A program made the translations under genes and the position numbers. From Virgibacillus sp. LDC-1 (GTDB taxonomy: Bacteria; Bacillota; Bacilli; Bacillales; Amphibacillaceae): a DNA stretch of 64,000 nucleotides. Under the pieces are notes generated by a model. It ran no database searches. It had not been told where the DNA came from and saw only the letters and a program-made list of their open reading frames with translations. The stretch lies in contig NZ_JARUVL010000010.1 in NCBI RefSeq assembly GCF_030137545.1, positions 21,834-85,833 of the forward strand, read 5' to 3'. Each line of letters begins with the position of its first letter. Position 1 is the first letter of the stretch. Below, piece after piece: positions 19,703 through 29,083 of the stretch.

Positions 19703-19817
19703 CAATTCCTTTCTCAGCATGCTCCGTACAAAATATCATATTTATCATAGCCCGAATAGCGATTACTGTCCAATGACTACGAAACCGAGAGAATCAATGT
19801 AAGAATCTCTTTTTCTA

Positions 19818-19856
19818 TAAACAAAAAACAGATCACTTCAAATAGTGATCTGTTTT
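19818..19856 (-). terminator. Terminator of ylbN-rpmF
   Basis: A perfect 13-bp stem (19825-19837 with 19844-19856, core ACAGATCACT) with T-rich sequence downstream on the minus strand. Confidence 0.9.
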
Positions 19857-19865
19857 ATACGTTCA

Positions 19866-20039
19866 TTAGCTATTAACTACTTCTTTTCCATCGTAATGTC
19901 CACATGATTTACATACATGGTGTGGCTTTGTTAACTCACCACAATTTGAACATTCTACCATGCCAGGTACATGTAGCTTTTTATGCGTACGACGTTGATT
20001 TTTAACCTTTTTAGAAGTTCTTCGCTTCGGTACTGCCAT
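19866..20039 (-). CDS. rpmF: 50S ribosomal protein L32
   Basis: A 57-residue ribosomal protein, [20 protein letters not shown] at the start, with a zinc ribbon formed by CSNC and CKSC (four cysteines, the zinc-binding form). AGGAGGTG lies 6 bases before the ATG. It follows ylbN (DUF177) in the conserved yceD-rpmF arrangement found in most bacteria, and ends in a strong terminator. Confidence 0.97.
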   Translation of the reverse strand: MAVPKRRTSKKVKNQRRTHKKLHVPGMVECSNCGELTKPHHVCKSCGHYDGKEVVNS

Positions 20040-20072
20040 GACTTACACCTCCTTCAAATGAAAAGCATCTTA

Positions 20073-20600
20073 CTATTTTTGCTTACTATCTTTTAATAAG
20101 GACTCTAGCTTTTGCAAGCGAGGGTCTATTTTCTTTTCACTTATTTCCTCAGAAAGTACTTCCCATCCATTCCCTTTAATAGGGATATTGTTCTCAGTAT
20201 TTGCTTCATCGGAAAAAACACGAAAAGGAATCTCCAATAGAATATTTTCCTTTATAAATGGAGTTAAGTCAAGCACTTCTCCATTCACCGGATGAATTTC
20301 ATTTGCTTCATCTTCATTTTCTAAATATGGTGAAGCAGAAAAAATTTCCTGTGTTTTTATTTCGAATGGATATGGTACATCGACTAATGTACGTGCACAT
20401 GGTAATACCATTTCTCCTTGAATCGTAAACGAAAAAATAAACTGATCTCCGCTCATGGTGCAATCACCATAAACATGAACTGGTTTAATAAGACGAATGT
20501 CATTATTCATCGTTTCTAGTTCAGACACATCTACTTCTCCATCAAAGGAAAATGGTTTTGAATGTGCATTTTTTTTAATTTGTCCTAATGTAAATTTCAT
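20073..20600 (-). CDS. ylbN: DUF177 (YceD) family protein YlbN
   Basis: A 175-residue YceD/DUF177 protein. The family is linked genetically to 23S rRNA accumulation and ribosome assembly in other bacteria, always next to rpmF. Visible features are the conserved motif of a single cysteine followed by R and L/V (LPCARTLVDVPYPF) and the acidic segment DLTPFIKENILLEIPF. The start at 20600 is preceded by GAGGTGAAGG; a GTG nine bases upstream is possible but lacks a site. A consensus promoter lies upstream, so ylbN-rpmF is a short operon. Confidence 0.88.
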   Translation of the reverse strand: MKFTLGQIKKNAHSKPFSFDGEVDVSELETMNNDIRLIKPVHVYGDCTMSGDQFIFSFTIQGEMVLPCARTLVDVPYPFEIKTQEIFSASPYLENEDEANEIHPVNGEVLDLTPFIKENILLEIPFRVFSDEANTENNIPIKGNGWEVLSEEISEKKIDPRLQKLESLLKDSKQK

Positions 20601-20627
20601 TTCCTTCACCTCAAGGCAACAAAAGTA

Positions 20628-20656
20628 ATTTTAAAATGAAAATCGGTATTTGTCAA
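20628..20656 (-). promoter_or_regulatory. SigA promoter of ylbN-rpmF
   Basis: TTGACA (20651-20656), 17-base spacer, TAAAAT (20628-20633) on the minus strand: near-consensus vegetative promoter, about 30 bases before the start codon. Confidence 0.85.
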
Positions 20657-20805
20657 TATCATTCTCTTTACAGAAGCAAAAATTTATCATTTCGAATAGT
20701 ATTCCCTTCTAGCATTGCATTAATCATGCGCAAGTTGAAGGCGATGCAACGAGCAACAATCTTTGGTACAATTATAACCATCAATTTATATTTGGAGATG
20801 GGACT

Positions 20806-22014
20806 ATGCGAGCATGTGGACTAGTTGTTGAATACAATCCTTTTCACAATGGGCATTTATATCATTTGCAACAAGCAAAAAAAACGACTGATGCTGATAT
20901 CATGATTGCTGTTATGAGTGGCTCTTTTCTCCAACGTGGAGAGCCGGCAATCATCGATAAATTCCATCGTGTACAAGCTGCATTAAAAAGCGGCATCGAT
21001 ATAGTTTTAGAATTGCCTTACGCATTTTCTGTACAAAGCAGTGAGCTTTTTGCCAAAGGATCGATTCAAACATTATCAAAAATTGGTGTTGACTCCGTTT
21101 GTTTTGGCAGTGAATCTGGAGATATTCACGATTTTTTGACAAGCTATCAGCTCCTCAAAAATAAGTTAAATACATATAAAGCACTGTTACACGAAAACCT
21201 AAATAAAGGACTATCTTTCCCTGAAGCTAGTAAAATTGCCTATGAGCATATTGGACTTACTAAGGATTTTGACCTTTCCAAGCCAAATAATATACTTGGT
21301 TTTAGCTATGTAAAAGAAATACTTGAACAGCATTTACCAATCAAGCCAGTAACAATAAAAAGAATTAAAAACAACTACCATGATGTTGATATCTCTGACA
21401 CGATTGCAAGTGCTACGAGTATTCGAAGTGAGCTTCTAGTTAAGCAGTCCCAGTTAAACGATTTAGCTCAAACTATGCCTTCTCCAACCTTTGAGGTTTT
21501 ACAAGCTTATAAGGATAAGGCTTCACAGTGGCATCAATGGGAGGCCTATTTTCCTTTTCTTCAATATCGCGTGCTTACTATGGGGAGTAAAGAACTTGCC
21601 TTAATCGAAGGTGTCATCGAAGGACTAGAATATCGGATCTATAAAACAGCTAAAAAGGCTTCAAGCTTCCATGAATGGGTGCAGTTAATTAAGTCAAAAC
21701 GGTATACTTGGACGCGCATTCAACGTATCTTCGTACATATTTTAACGAATACAAAAAAAGCGGAAATAGCCTCTTTAAACCTAATGGAAAGGATTCCATA
21801 TGTAAGGCTGTTAGGGATGAGTCCATCTGGACAACACTATTTAAATATTAAAAAGAAACAGATGGATGTGCCTATTGTGACAAAGCTTTCACGAAGCATG
21901 CATCCGATGTTACAAATCGAAGAAAGAGCTACCCATGCTTATTATAGTATTCTTTCTTCGGCACAAAAACAGGAATTGTTTCGCAAAGAGCTATCAGCCC
22001 CAATACAAGCTTAG
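20806..22014 (+). CDS. tmcAL: tRNA(Met) cytidine acetate ligase TmcAL (YlbM)
   Basis: TmcAL activates acetate with ATP and forms N4-acetylcytidine at the wobble position of elongator tRNA(Met). The 402-residue product starts MRACGLVVEYNPFHNGHLYHL, with the nucleotidyltransferase HxGH motif HNGH, followed by MSGSFLQRGEPAIIDKFHRV. Length matches B. subtilis YlbM (415). GGAG lies upstream of the ATG. A TGGTACAAT extended -10 (about 20770-20780) may be its promoter, divergent from ylbN. A strong terminator follows. Confidence 0.93.
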   Translation: MRACGLVVEYNPFHNGHLYHLQQAKKTTDADIMIAVMSGSFLQRGEPAIIDKFHRVQAALKSGIDIVLELPYAFSVQSSELFAKGSIQTLSKIGVDSVCFGSESGDIHDFLTSYQLLKNKLNTYKALLHENLNKGLSFPEASKIAYEHIGLTKDFDLSKPNNILGFSYVKEILEQHLPIKPVTIKRIKNNYHDVDISDTIASATSIRSELLVKQSQLNDLAQTMPSPTFEVLQAYKDKASQWHQWEAYFPFLQYRVLTMGSKELALIEGVIEGLEYRIYKTAKKASSFHEWVQLIKSKRYTWTRIQRIFVHILTNTKKAEIASLNLMERIPYVRLLGMSPSGQHYLNIKKKQMDVPIVTKLSRSMHPMLQIEERATHAYYSILSSAQKQELFRKELSAPIQA

Positions 22015-22024
22015 TACGTTATTA

Positions 22025-22061
22025 AGCTCGATTATCAAAAAAAGATAATCGAGCTCTTTTT
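22025..22061 (+). terminator. Terminator of tmcAL
   Basis: A perfect 12-bp stem AGCTCGATTATC (22025-22036) with its complement (22044-22055), loop of seven A, then CTTTTT. Confidence 0.92.
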
Positions 22062-22097
22062 CGTTTATGAGGTAGCTTTTTTATTACTTTCGATAAT

Positions 22098-23123
22098 TCA
22101 TTTTTTCGTATCAATCGTTTCTAAATAATCAATGGCATCCTGAAAGCTATCTACTGGAACGATTTTCATATCTGAATCAATTTCATTTACTGTATCAATC
22201 GCAATTTCATAATTCGAGTTTGCTGCTCCACCTTCATTTGGAGCAAAAAAGATATCACAACCTTCTTTATCAGCAGCAATGACTTTTTTATCAATACCAC
22301 CAATTCGATAGACACGGCCATCATAGTCGATTTCACCCGTTCCAGCAATCTGATACCCCTTCGTTATATCCTCTTCTACTAATTGATCATAAATTTCTAA
22401 AGAAAACATCAATCCTGCACTAGGGCCGCCAATACTTCCACTAGCAAAGGTAATGTTAGGGTTGACCTCAACACTTCGATCAGTAACAAGCTGAATACCC
22501 AACCCAACCTTTTCTTCATCATCTTGGAAGGTCTCCAACGTAACTTCTTTTGTCAATTCTTTATCATCACGTACTATTTTTAACTGAACAGAATCACCAG
22601 CTTGTTTGCCATCTACAAAATCGATGAGGTCTTTCGCTTCGGTTATTTTTTTGGAATCAATACCAATTATCCGATCACCTGATTTTAACTGCCCATCGGC
22701 GGGCATTCCTTCAACAACAGAAACAACATAGACACCATTATATTCTATTTTTATTTGTTCATTAGCTGCTTTATATGCTACAACAGTTGACGCTTCCTGT
22801 GAGCTTTCCATCATTTGTAATTGCGCTTGAAAGTAAGCCTCCTCAGATACCCCTTCAGGCCGAACCTCATGAAGTGGTAGCACTTCTTGATGTGGTAACA
22901 ATTTTGCCAATATAAATTGCATTGGTGTCGCTTGACCACCTCGAACAGTTACAAGGTGCATATCGCCTTTACTTTTATGTCCACCTTCTACTTCTACAAT
23001 TGGATTAAGTGCATCTGCACCCCCAGGCTTATATATGTAAAACGGTAATTTATACATTGATAAAAATAGTACAAGTGCTGACATTAATACGAGTGTTACG
23101 AGTTGCCTTTTTGTGAATTTCAT
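22098..23123 (-). CDS. ylbL: PDZ-domain Lon-type secreted serine protease YlbL (SepM family)
   Basis: A 341-residue membrane-anchored protease facing outside. One N-terminal membrane segment (about 8-24) is followed by a PDZ domain (about 120-200) and an S16 Lon-type catalytic domain (about 215-335). The catalytic serine lies in GGPSAG (about S235) and the lysine in GGIDKKVIAA (about K280). In streptococci SepM processes a peptide pheromone; in B. subtilis YlbL is a checkpoint protease degrading the division inhibitor YneA. GGAAGGGG precedes the ATG, which overlaps the stop of a small upstream frame (ATGA). Confidence 0.93.
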   Translation of the reverse strand: MKFTKRQLVTLVLMSALVLFLSMYKLPFYIYKPGGADALNPIVEVEGGHKSKGDMHLVTVRGGQATPMQFILAKLLPHQEVLPLHEVRPEGVSEEAYFQAQLQMMESSQEASTVVAYKAANEQIKIEYNGVYVVSVVEGMPADGQLKSGDRIIGIDSKKITEAKDLIDFVDGKQAGDSVQLKIVRDDKELTKEVTLETFQDDEEKVGLGIQLVTDRSVEVNPNITFASGSIGGPSAGLMFSLEIYDQLVEEDITKGYQIAGTGEIDYDGRVYRIGGIDKKVIAADKEGCDIFFAPNEGGAANSNYEIAIDTVNEIDSDMKIVPVDSFQDAIDYLETIDTKK

Positions 23124-23284
23124 TGATTAACCCCTTCCAAATTCTTGCTCTCATCTATTACTATATTTCGCGGATCATGCTCACGAAGCTTCTTGATATG
23201 TATCTTTAAAAAAGTGAATGGCATAAACCGATACGGTACATGCGTATATTGATAAAAGAACCTTGGTTGTCCATAACATATTAG
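23120..23284 (-). pseudogene. Short reading frame upstream of ylbL, possible gene remnant
   Basis: A 54-codon open frame runs from a TAG (23285-23287) to a TGA that overlaps the ylbL ATG. Its tail includes FTFLKIHIKKLREHDPRN. Only one internal ATG (23224, giving 34 residues) exists and it lacks a ribosome site. The ATGA junction and ordinary codon use suggest the end of a once longer upstream gene. In B. subtilis the patatin-like ylbK lies near here and is missing in this window, but the fragment does not visibly match a patatin. Confidence 0.3.
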
Positions 23285-23304
23285 CTAAAACAACATCATG
23301 ATAG
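23276..23304 (+). promoter_or_regulatory. Candidate SigE promoter of ylbJ
   Basis: ACATATT (23276-23282), 14-base spacer, CATGATAG (23297-23304) fits the SigE pattern moderately. ylbJ belongs to the SigE regulon in B. subtilis. Confidence 0.4.
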
Positions 23305-23371
23305 CATTATTATTTTACTACGTTCAAAAAGAGAAGTACAGGAACCAACACCACCAATTAGGAGGAAGTCA

Positions 23372-24583
23372 ATGAGGCAATTAATGAAAACGATCCTATT
23401 ATCTGGCTTTACAATATTCATTGCAATCTCGTTAGTTACTTTCCCCAAAGATGCATTCGACGCCAGCCTACATGGACTTGACATGTGGTGGGGTATTGTA
23501 TTTCCTTCTCTGCTTCCATTTTTTATTACTGCTGAGCTTTTATTAAGCTTTGGAGTAGTAAAATTTCTCGGTGTATTGTTCGAACCAATCATGCGTCCTC
23601 TTTTTAATGTTCCGGGCACTGGAAGCTTTGCGTGGATTATGGGAATGGCAAGTGGCTATCCAACTGGGGCTAAGATTACTGTTCGATTACGTGAAGAAAA
23701 GCAATTAACACGGATAGAAGCAGAACGTCTGGTTGCATTCTCAAACGCTTCTAGCCCATTATTTATATTTGGTGCGGTATCAGTAGGTTTTTTCTATGAT
23801 CCGAAGCTCGGATTATTAATTGCCACCTGCCATTATGTTGGTAACGCGATTGTCGGTATCCTTATGCGCTTTTACGGTCGTTCACAGGAAAGACCGACAA
23901 ACAATCAAAAAGAAAAGGTATCCTTTTTCAGAGCATTTCGAGCGATGCACGAAACGAGAATCCATGATCCGAGGCCATTTGGAGAAATATTAGGAGATGC
24001 AGTGCTTAGTTCCATTAAAACATTAGTAATGGTCGGCGGCTTCATCATTTTGTTTTCTGTGCTTACTAAAATTTTATATTTAGTAAAAATTACGCCAATG
24101 ATTGCTACTTTTTTCGAATCTATCTTATCGCTCTTTTCTATTCCAGGAGAACTGACGTTACCATTCATTTCAGGCCTGTTTGAAATAACGATTGGTGCCA
24201 ATATGATTTCCAATACAACGGAGGCGCCATTACTAGCAAGCATCATTATTATTAGCTTTATTCTAGGATTTAATGGACTTTCCATTCAAGCTCAAGTTGC
24301 AAGCATCCTTGCTAAAACGGACATACGATTTTTACCTTATTTTTTTGGAAGAATACTACACGGATTCATCGCTGCACTGTTAACCGTACTATTGTATCGT
24401 CCATTATATACTGAGCGACCTGCATTTTTTCAATCTAATCCGGTTCCGGCTTTCCAAATGGTTTTCGAAAATCATTGGAGTGCTACGATGCAATTCATTC
24501 AGGATTTTGGTCCAGCAATTACAATACTATTCCTCGGTATTAGTGCCATTCTATTACTTCAACGAGCGTCTCATAATCGATGA
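23372..24583 (+). CDS. ylbJ: Sporulation integral membrane protein YlbJ
   Basis: A 403-residue polytopic membrane protein with nucleoside-recognition (Gate) domains, about eight to ten membrane segments. The signature PSLLPFFITAELLLSFGVV and the block MGMASGYPTGAKITVRLREEKQLTR match YlbJ; a second Gate-like half contains SGLFEITIGANMIS. YlbJ is needed for efficient sporulation in B. subtilis. TAGGAGG lies 7 bases upstream of the ATG. It is a monocistronic gene ending at a bidirectional hairpin. The substrate is unknown. Confidence 0.93.
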   Translation: MRQLMKTILLSGFTIFIAISLVTFPKDAFDASLHGLDMWWGIVFPSLLPFFITAELLLSFGVVKFLGVLFEPIMRPLFNVPGTGSFAWIMGMASGYPTGAKITVRLREEKQLTRIEAERLVAFSNASSPLFIFGAVSVGFFYDPKLGLLIATCHYVGNAIVGILMRFYGRSQERPTNNQKEKVSFFRAFRAMHETRIHDPRPFGEILGDAVLSSIKTLVMVGGFIILFSVLTKILYLVKITPMIATFFESILSLFSIPGELTLPFISGLFEITIGANMISNTTEAPLLASIIIISFILGFNGLSIQAQVASILAKTDIRFLPYFFGRILHGFIAALLTVLLYRPLYTERPAFFQSNPVPAFQMVFENHWSATMQFIQDFGPAITILFLGISAILLLQRASHNR

Positions 24584-24596
24584 TTAATGATAAAGT

Positions 24597-24628
24597 AAAA
24601 AAGATGCTGCTAATTTAGCAACATCTTT
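24597..24628. terminator. Bidirectional terminator between ylbJ and coaD
   Basis: An AAAGATG(C/T)TGCTAA hairpin with A-rich flank on one side and T-rich flank on the other serves both converging genes. Confidence 0.85.
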
Positions 24629-24638
24629 ATCTTTATCT

Positions 24639-25710
<1,072 letters not shown>

Positions 25711-25832
25711 TTTATCACCCTTAAACAGAACATTTATCCGAATTAATCCTAACATAAAGAAAAAGAAATTGCAGTTTCAAATAGTGTTTTTTCTCTATTT
25801 TTCATTTTATATCCTGATTATAAAGAAAAAAT

Positions 25833-25862
25833 GTATAAAAAAATACCGATTTGATCATACTA
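25833..25862 (+). promoter_or_regulatory. SigG/SigF forespore promoter of csfG
   Basis: GTATA (25833-25837), an 18-base spacer and CATACTA (25856-25862) fit the SigG consensus exactly. Read as SigF (15-base spacer to GATCATACTA) it has a single mismatch at the second G. The B. subtilis csfG promoter is used by both factors. Confidence 0.85.
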
Positions 25863-25868
25863 GAATAA

Positions 25869-26019
25869 CGAAACGACTCTTGCGTAGCTTAGTTGTTTCA
25901 AACGGAGAAGAGACTTACACTTCCCCATAAGTTCTCCTCCGGTTTCTCCTCTCCCTTTGCCTTTTTGTTTTCAACAAGAAAACAAAGGGACCTGCAGAAA
26001 TTGTTTCTGCAGGTTTTTT
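25869..26019 (+). ncRNA. csfG: CsfG-type sporulation small RNA
   Basis: CsfG is a forespore-specific small RNA of endospore formers, reported in the ylbG-ylbH interval of B. subtilis; here the interval between ylbG and rsmD (=ylbH) holds a plus-strand unit. Evidence: an exact SigG-type promoter about 7 bases upstream; two copies of the pyrimidine 8-mer TTCTCCTC (25932-25939 and 25944-25951), the kind of repeat described for CsfG; a long hairpin around 25956-25989 (TTGTTTTC/GAAAACAA core); and an intrinsic terminator (11-bp stem 25990-26000 with 26004-26014, then six T). Length about 150 bases, and no plausible ORF on this strand. The transcription start is estimated. Confidence 0.82.
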
Positions 26020-26020
26020 C
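25990..26020 (+). terminator. Terminator of csfG
   Basis: Perfect 11-bp stem ACCTGCAGAAA with TTTCTGCAGGT, 3-base loop, then TTTTTTC. No protein gene on the plus strand ends here, which itself points to an RNA gene. Confidence 0.9.
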
Positions 26021-26032
26021 TTTGTTTAAAAT

Positions 26033-26070
26033 TAAAAAAGCCTGCGGATAGAAGCTTCTATCCTGCAGGC
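26033..26070 (-). terminator. Terminator of ylbG
   Basis: Long stem GCCTGC(G)GATAGAAG with one bulge, directly after the ylbG stop codon, T-run on the minus strand (26034-26039). Confidence 0.92.
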
Positions 26071-26346
26071 TTAAATACCCATTTTGTAATCATATTGCTT
26101 TGCTTTATCTGGCTTTGCATTTTCAAACATCGTATTTACAAATGGTTTATACGATCGATCGATACGCGATACAAAAGAATGTTTTAATATTTTCGTTTCC
26201 ACGTTTTCTAGCTCATCCTGGTCAACATAAATAACAGCATACTTTAATCGCTTTGACGCATACAATAAATGACCGTATTTTTTTAATTGTCTAATGTTTT
26301 TCATATGCTGAAACCAAACGACAAGTCCTTGACGATTCATTCTCAT
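26071..26346 (-). CDS. ylbG: DUF2129 family protein YlbG
   Basis: A 91-residue cytoplasmic protein of the DUF2129 (UPF0298) family, function unknown. It starts MRMNRQGLVVWFQHMKNIRQLKKYGHLLYASKRLKYAVIYV in translation; residues such as the RRFDxxYKP-like C-terminal block (IDRSYKPFVNTMFENA) fit the family. The start at 26346 has GTGAGGATT upstream; the longer frame adds four residues. It follows ylbF by about 90 bases and ends at a strong terminator. Confidence 0.9.
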   Translation of the reverse strand: MRMNRQGLVVWFQHMKNIRQLKKYGHLLYASKRLKYAVIYVDQDELENVETKILKHSFVSRIDRSYKPFVNTMFENAKPDKAKQYDYKMGI

Positions 26347-26433
26347 GGTAATCCTCACTTATATCCTTTTGAACATATTTTAACAAAAAGAGCATCTTTC
26401 AGCAATCCAATAAGTTATTTGCATTTGAATTCA

Positions 26434-26874
26434 CTATGAAGCTTGACAGCCACAGCCTCCACCACTTCCACAGCCACAGCCACTATCGGTTAATGCTGCT
26501 CCATCGATTGGAACTTTAATTTGTTCACTAACACCTAAGGCAATGATTTGACTAAGTTCATCTAATAATCTTTGTAAATTTCTTTCTGTCACTTTAAATG
26601 CTGCAACTTTGTCATTCATATCCACTGCTCGTTTTGCAGCTCTTACCTTTTTCATTATTTCATTATAATCTGGATGATAGCGCCCAAATCGTTGGATATC
26701 CTCATAATCACCCTTTATATTGTTAAAAGCCGTAATCAGCTTTTGTGTCTCTATGTCACCGTCCATATCACGACGTGCGTTTTTGTAAGCCTTCATTTCT
26801 TCCGACTGCATTACCATTTTTCCTAATTGCTCTGCACGGTCTAGAACATCTACAAATTCAAGTGTTGCGATCAC
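26434..26874 (-). CDS. ylbF: RNase Y/biofilm regulator YlbF (RicF)
   Basis: YlbF, with YmcA and YaaT, forms the Y-complex (Ric) that directs RNase Y processing and affects sporulation, competence and biofilm formation in B. subtilis. The 146-residue helical protein of the Com_YlbF family is followed by a cysteine-rich tail, CGCGSGGGCGC, the region that contributes to Fe-S cluster binding in the complex. GTG start at 26874 with GGAGGTGGTAAGG upstream. The partner genes are not in this window. Together with rnjA it represents mRNA-decay control. Confidence 0.93.
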   Translation of the reverse strand: MIATLEFVDVLDRAEQLGKMVMQSEEMKAYKNARRDMDGDIETQKLITAFNNIKGDYEDIQRFGRYHPDYNEIMKKVRAAKRAVDMNDKVAAFKVTERNLQRLLDELSQIIALGVSEQIKVPIDGAALTDSGCGCGSGGGCGCQAS

Positions 26875-26934
26875 TACCTTACCACCTCCACTATTATAGT
26901 ATCATTTAATTTAGTCTATGAAAATGATTTAACA

Positions 26935-27168
26935 CTAGTCTTTCATCGTTTCTGCAAATTGCAAGAGCATTCCAAGTAACTGTACGCGATCATTCGCTTT
27001 TTCTAACCGCTGTGGCATCGTTTTCCCATAGAAAACCTTTGCCTCTTTTTCTAGTTCCGCTAATTGATTTGGATCCCGAGCTAAAAAACGATACCATATT
27101 GGATTACTTCGTATAAACTGCTGAAGGTCTGGTCGAGTTTGCAAAAAGGTTGTTACACGTTTATCCAT
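26935..27168 (-). CDS. ylbE: YlbE-like protein
   Basis: A 77-residue soluble protein of the YlbE-like family (PF14003-type); function unknown. Recognisable by RPDLQQFIRSNPIWYRFLARDP. It starts seven bases after the ylbD stop, with AAAGGGATTG inside the end of ylbD as the ribosome site, so it is co-translated. The arrangement ylbD-ylbE-ylbF-ylbG is conserved with B. subtilis. Confidence 0.9.
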   Translation of the reverse strand: MDKRVTTFLQTRPDLQQFIRSNPIWYRFLARDPNQLAELEKEAKVFYGKTMPQRLEKANDRVQLLGMLLQFAETMKD

Positions 27169-27175
27169 TTAAGAT

Positions 27176-27562
27176 TCAATCCCTTTGCCAGTTATTAATG
27201 CGCTGGTTTTGTAGTGGGGGAGGATTTTTATTCGTGCTTTGAAACTGTCCAAGTAATTCCTGTAACGTAGCTATTGTAGAGTTTAATTGTTTTGCTTGGC
27301 TTTGCACCTTATTTACATCCACATTTTCTGTCAATTTTTTTATTTGTTTAAAAAGCTCCGTTTTTTTCTCCGTTGACTTTTTTGTATTTTCCTCATCCTG
27401 ATACTGTTCCCAAAATGAATCATCTTCACCTAGCAACACCCATTTTTCATAATATTCCTGCCACCCCCTCCTCTTCTTCCTTATTTCTTCAATTAGTTTA
27501 GGATGCTTATTAATAAACTCCTTAAATTCTCTTACAGTTGGATGTAGCTTTTTTTCATCCAT
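27176..27562 (-). CDS. ylbD: YlbD-like spore coat protein
   Basis: A 128-residue charged protein of the YlbD coat-protein family. The N-terminus (HPTVREFKEFINKHPKLIEEIRKKRRGWQEYYEKW) is characteristic, including the conserved WQEYYEKWVLLGEDD. The C-terminal half is helical and Q/N-rich. GGGGTGATATAG precedes the ATG. It probably forms an operon with ylbE. The role in the coat is inferred from the family annotation only. Confidence 0.88.
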   Translation of the reverse strand: MDEKKLHPTVREFKEFINKHPKLIEEIRKKRRGWQEYYEKWVLLGEDDSFWEQYQDEENTKKSTEKKTELFKQIKKLTENVDVNKVQSQAKQLNSTIATLQELLGQFQSTNKNPPPLQNQRINNWQRD

Positions 27563-27699
27563 CTATATCACCCCATCATTCCATTTAAATTAATCAATGG
27601 GTCTATGAAGGCCGTTACTTCCTTCGATTTTTAGTGCGATATGCACTACCTATTAAATAATTTATGCATGACAGGTTGGAATGTGCCCGGTTAGGTATT

Positions 27700-27750
27700 T
27701 TAAAATAAAACGATTGAATCCAATCTATCTAGATTGGATTCAATCGTTTT
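27700..27750 (-). terminator. Terminator of ylbC
   Basis: A perfect 20-bp stem (27707-27726 with 27731-27750, loop ATCT), followed on the minus strand by a T-rich stretch. Unusually long for a simple terminator. Confidence 0.92.
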
Positions 27751-27769
27751 TATATTTATTTCTTCTCCA

Positions 27770-28834
27770 CTAAGGCTTTGCTAAAAAATTTTGTGTGTAA
27801 TACAGTCGATACACTCCGACACCTAAGTGCGTATATCCATCATTCAATAATGCTTCACGATGCCCCTTGCTATTTAACCATCCTTCCATCGCTGCTGCTG
27901 CATCTGGATATTGGGCTGCAATATTTTCACCTGCCGAAAAGTAAAAGACTTCCTTTGCAGCCAACCTTTCTTTTAATCCATCTCCATTTTGAGCATAATG
28001 TGAAAAATAATTATTTACAGACATATCCTTACTGTGTAAAAAAGCAACCTCGCTTACTTTCTCTTCCCATTTCAATGACGATTTTTGATTACTGTGTCGC
28101 ATCACATTCGTAATATCAAATATTTGCTGCTCCATTCCATGCTCTACCTGTAACCATTCATCATCCGATAAGGAAGGCTGCTCTGGTAGCTCTCCACGAT
28201 ATTGAAGCTCATATGGTCGATGTTGTAATAATAAATCACCAGAAAGAATACGAACCGAAGAAAGCTTGTCTGTAAAGGTATCAAAATAGCATTGGATGAA
28301 TAGATCATTCGTTATCTTTGCTAATGGACGCTTCTTCATATCATCGTTATTTAATCGGAATGTGTATGAAGAGATTCCTTTTTTATAGGTTATTTCCTCT
28401 GAAAAAGGAAATACCTCGTTTACTTCCTCATAGGATTGACCAATAACAAGCGGGTCAATCGATAGCTTGCTCCCCGTACCAAAGACGGTTTGAATTTTAT
28501 CATTTAATATTCCAAATTGAATATACTGTTCTTTTTGATCGGTATAAACCCACCATGTATACCCGTAGGAGCTTAAGTCCTTTCTAATTGGCGTACCTAA
28601 CTTTCCCTCTAATTCTTTCGTCGTTTTATCGATCCACTGAAATAAGTCTCCTCCATACCTATCACTAAGTAGCTGTTTTTCTGGAGCGGTTTTGGTCTGA
28701 ATGACATTCTTCTTTTCCTTTATTACCTGACTAATCTTGTGAAGGCTATTAGAATCCACCACATACTTGTCAGCAACATAAAATAGAGCTCCGATGAGTA
28801 ATAAAACGAGTAATAGACGGCGTAATAAGCGCAT
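27770..28834 (-). CDS. ylbC: CAP-domain secreted protein YlbC
   Basis: A 354-residue exported protein: basic N-terminus, one hydrophobic segment (about 5-22, signal anchor), a central CAP-associated domain (DUF4944-like region, YGYTWWVYTDQKEQYIQFG), and a C-terminal CAP/SCP domain with VAFLHSKDMSVNNYFSH, AGENIAAQYP and GHREALLNDGYTHLGVG. The CAP superfamily is widespread; biochemical roles in Bacillus are unclear. The start at 28834 has AAAGGGTG upstream. A 20-bp hairpin ends the gene, isolating it from ylbD. Confidence 0.92.
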   Translation of the reverse strand: MRLLRRLLLVLLLIGALFYVADKYVVDSNSLHKISQVIKEKKNVIQTKTAPEKQLLSDRYGGDLFQWIDKTTKELEGKLGTPIRKDLSSYGYTWWVYTDQKEQYIQFGILNDKIQTVFGTGSKLSIDPLVIGQSYEEVNEVFPFSEEITYKKGISSYTFRLNNDDMKKRPLAKITNDLFIQCYFDTFTDKLSSVRILSGDLLLQHRPYELQYRGELPEQPSLSDDEWLQVEHGMEQQIFDITNVMRHSNQKSSLKWEEKVSEVAFLHSKDMSVNNYFSHYAQNGDGLKERLAAKEVFYFSAGENIAAQYPDAAAAMEGWLNSKGHREALLNDGYTHLGVGVYRLYYTQNFLAKP

Positions 28835-29019
28835 ATTTTTCACCCTTTAATTAGAATATAGTAATGTAACTATATGAACTAGAACGTAATTCTATGCATC
28901 ATAGTTTTTAACTGTAAGAATAGCAACTGCTTATTTACTTACTATATTAAGCGAAGCTATCCTTTTCATTGTATACTTTTCATCTAAAGCTAGCTACCCA
29001 TATAAGACCCCTTTTATGA

Positions 29020-29048
29020 TTGCAACTTCTTCCATTTCATACTATTAT
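29020..29048 (+). promoter_or_regulatory. SigA promoter of the yugN-like gene
   Basis: TTGCAA (29020-29025), 17-base spacer, TATTAT (29043-29048), 35 bases before the start codon. Confidence 0.65.
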
Positions 29049-29083
29049 AGTTTTGAGAGGAAAATTTGTGAGGTGGGGTTAAA

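Noticed and set aside
25711..25990. A minus-strand ylbH leader element in front of rsmD
   Set aside because: A conserved RNA motif has been reported near ylbH, but here the hairpins, terminator and promoter are coherent on the plus strand and fit CsfG better.
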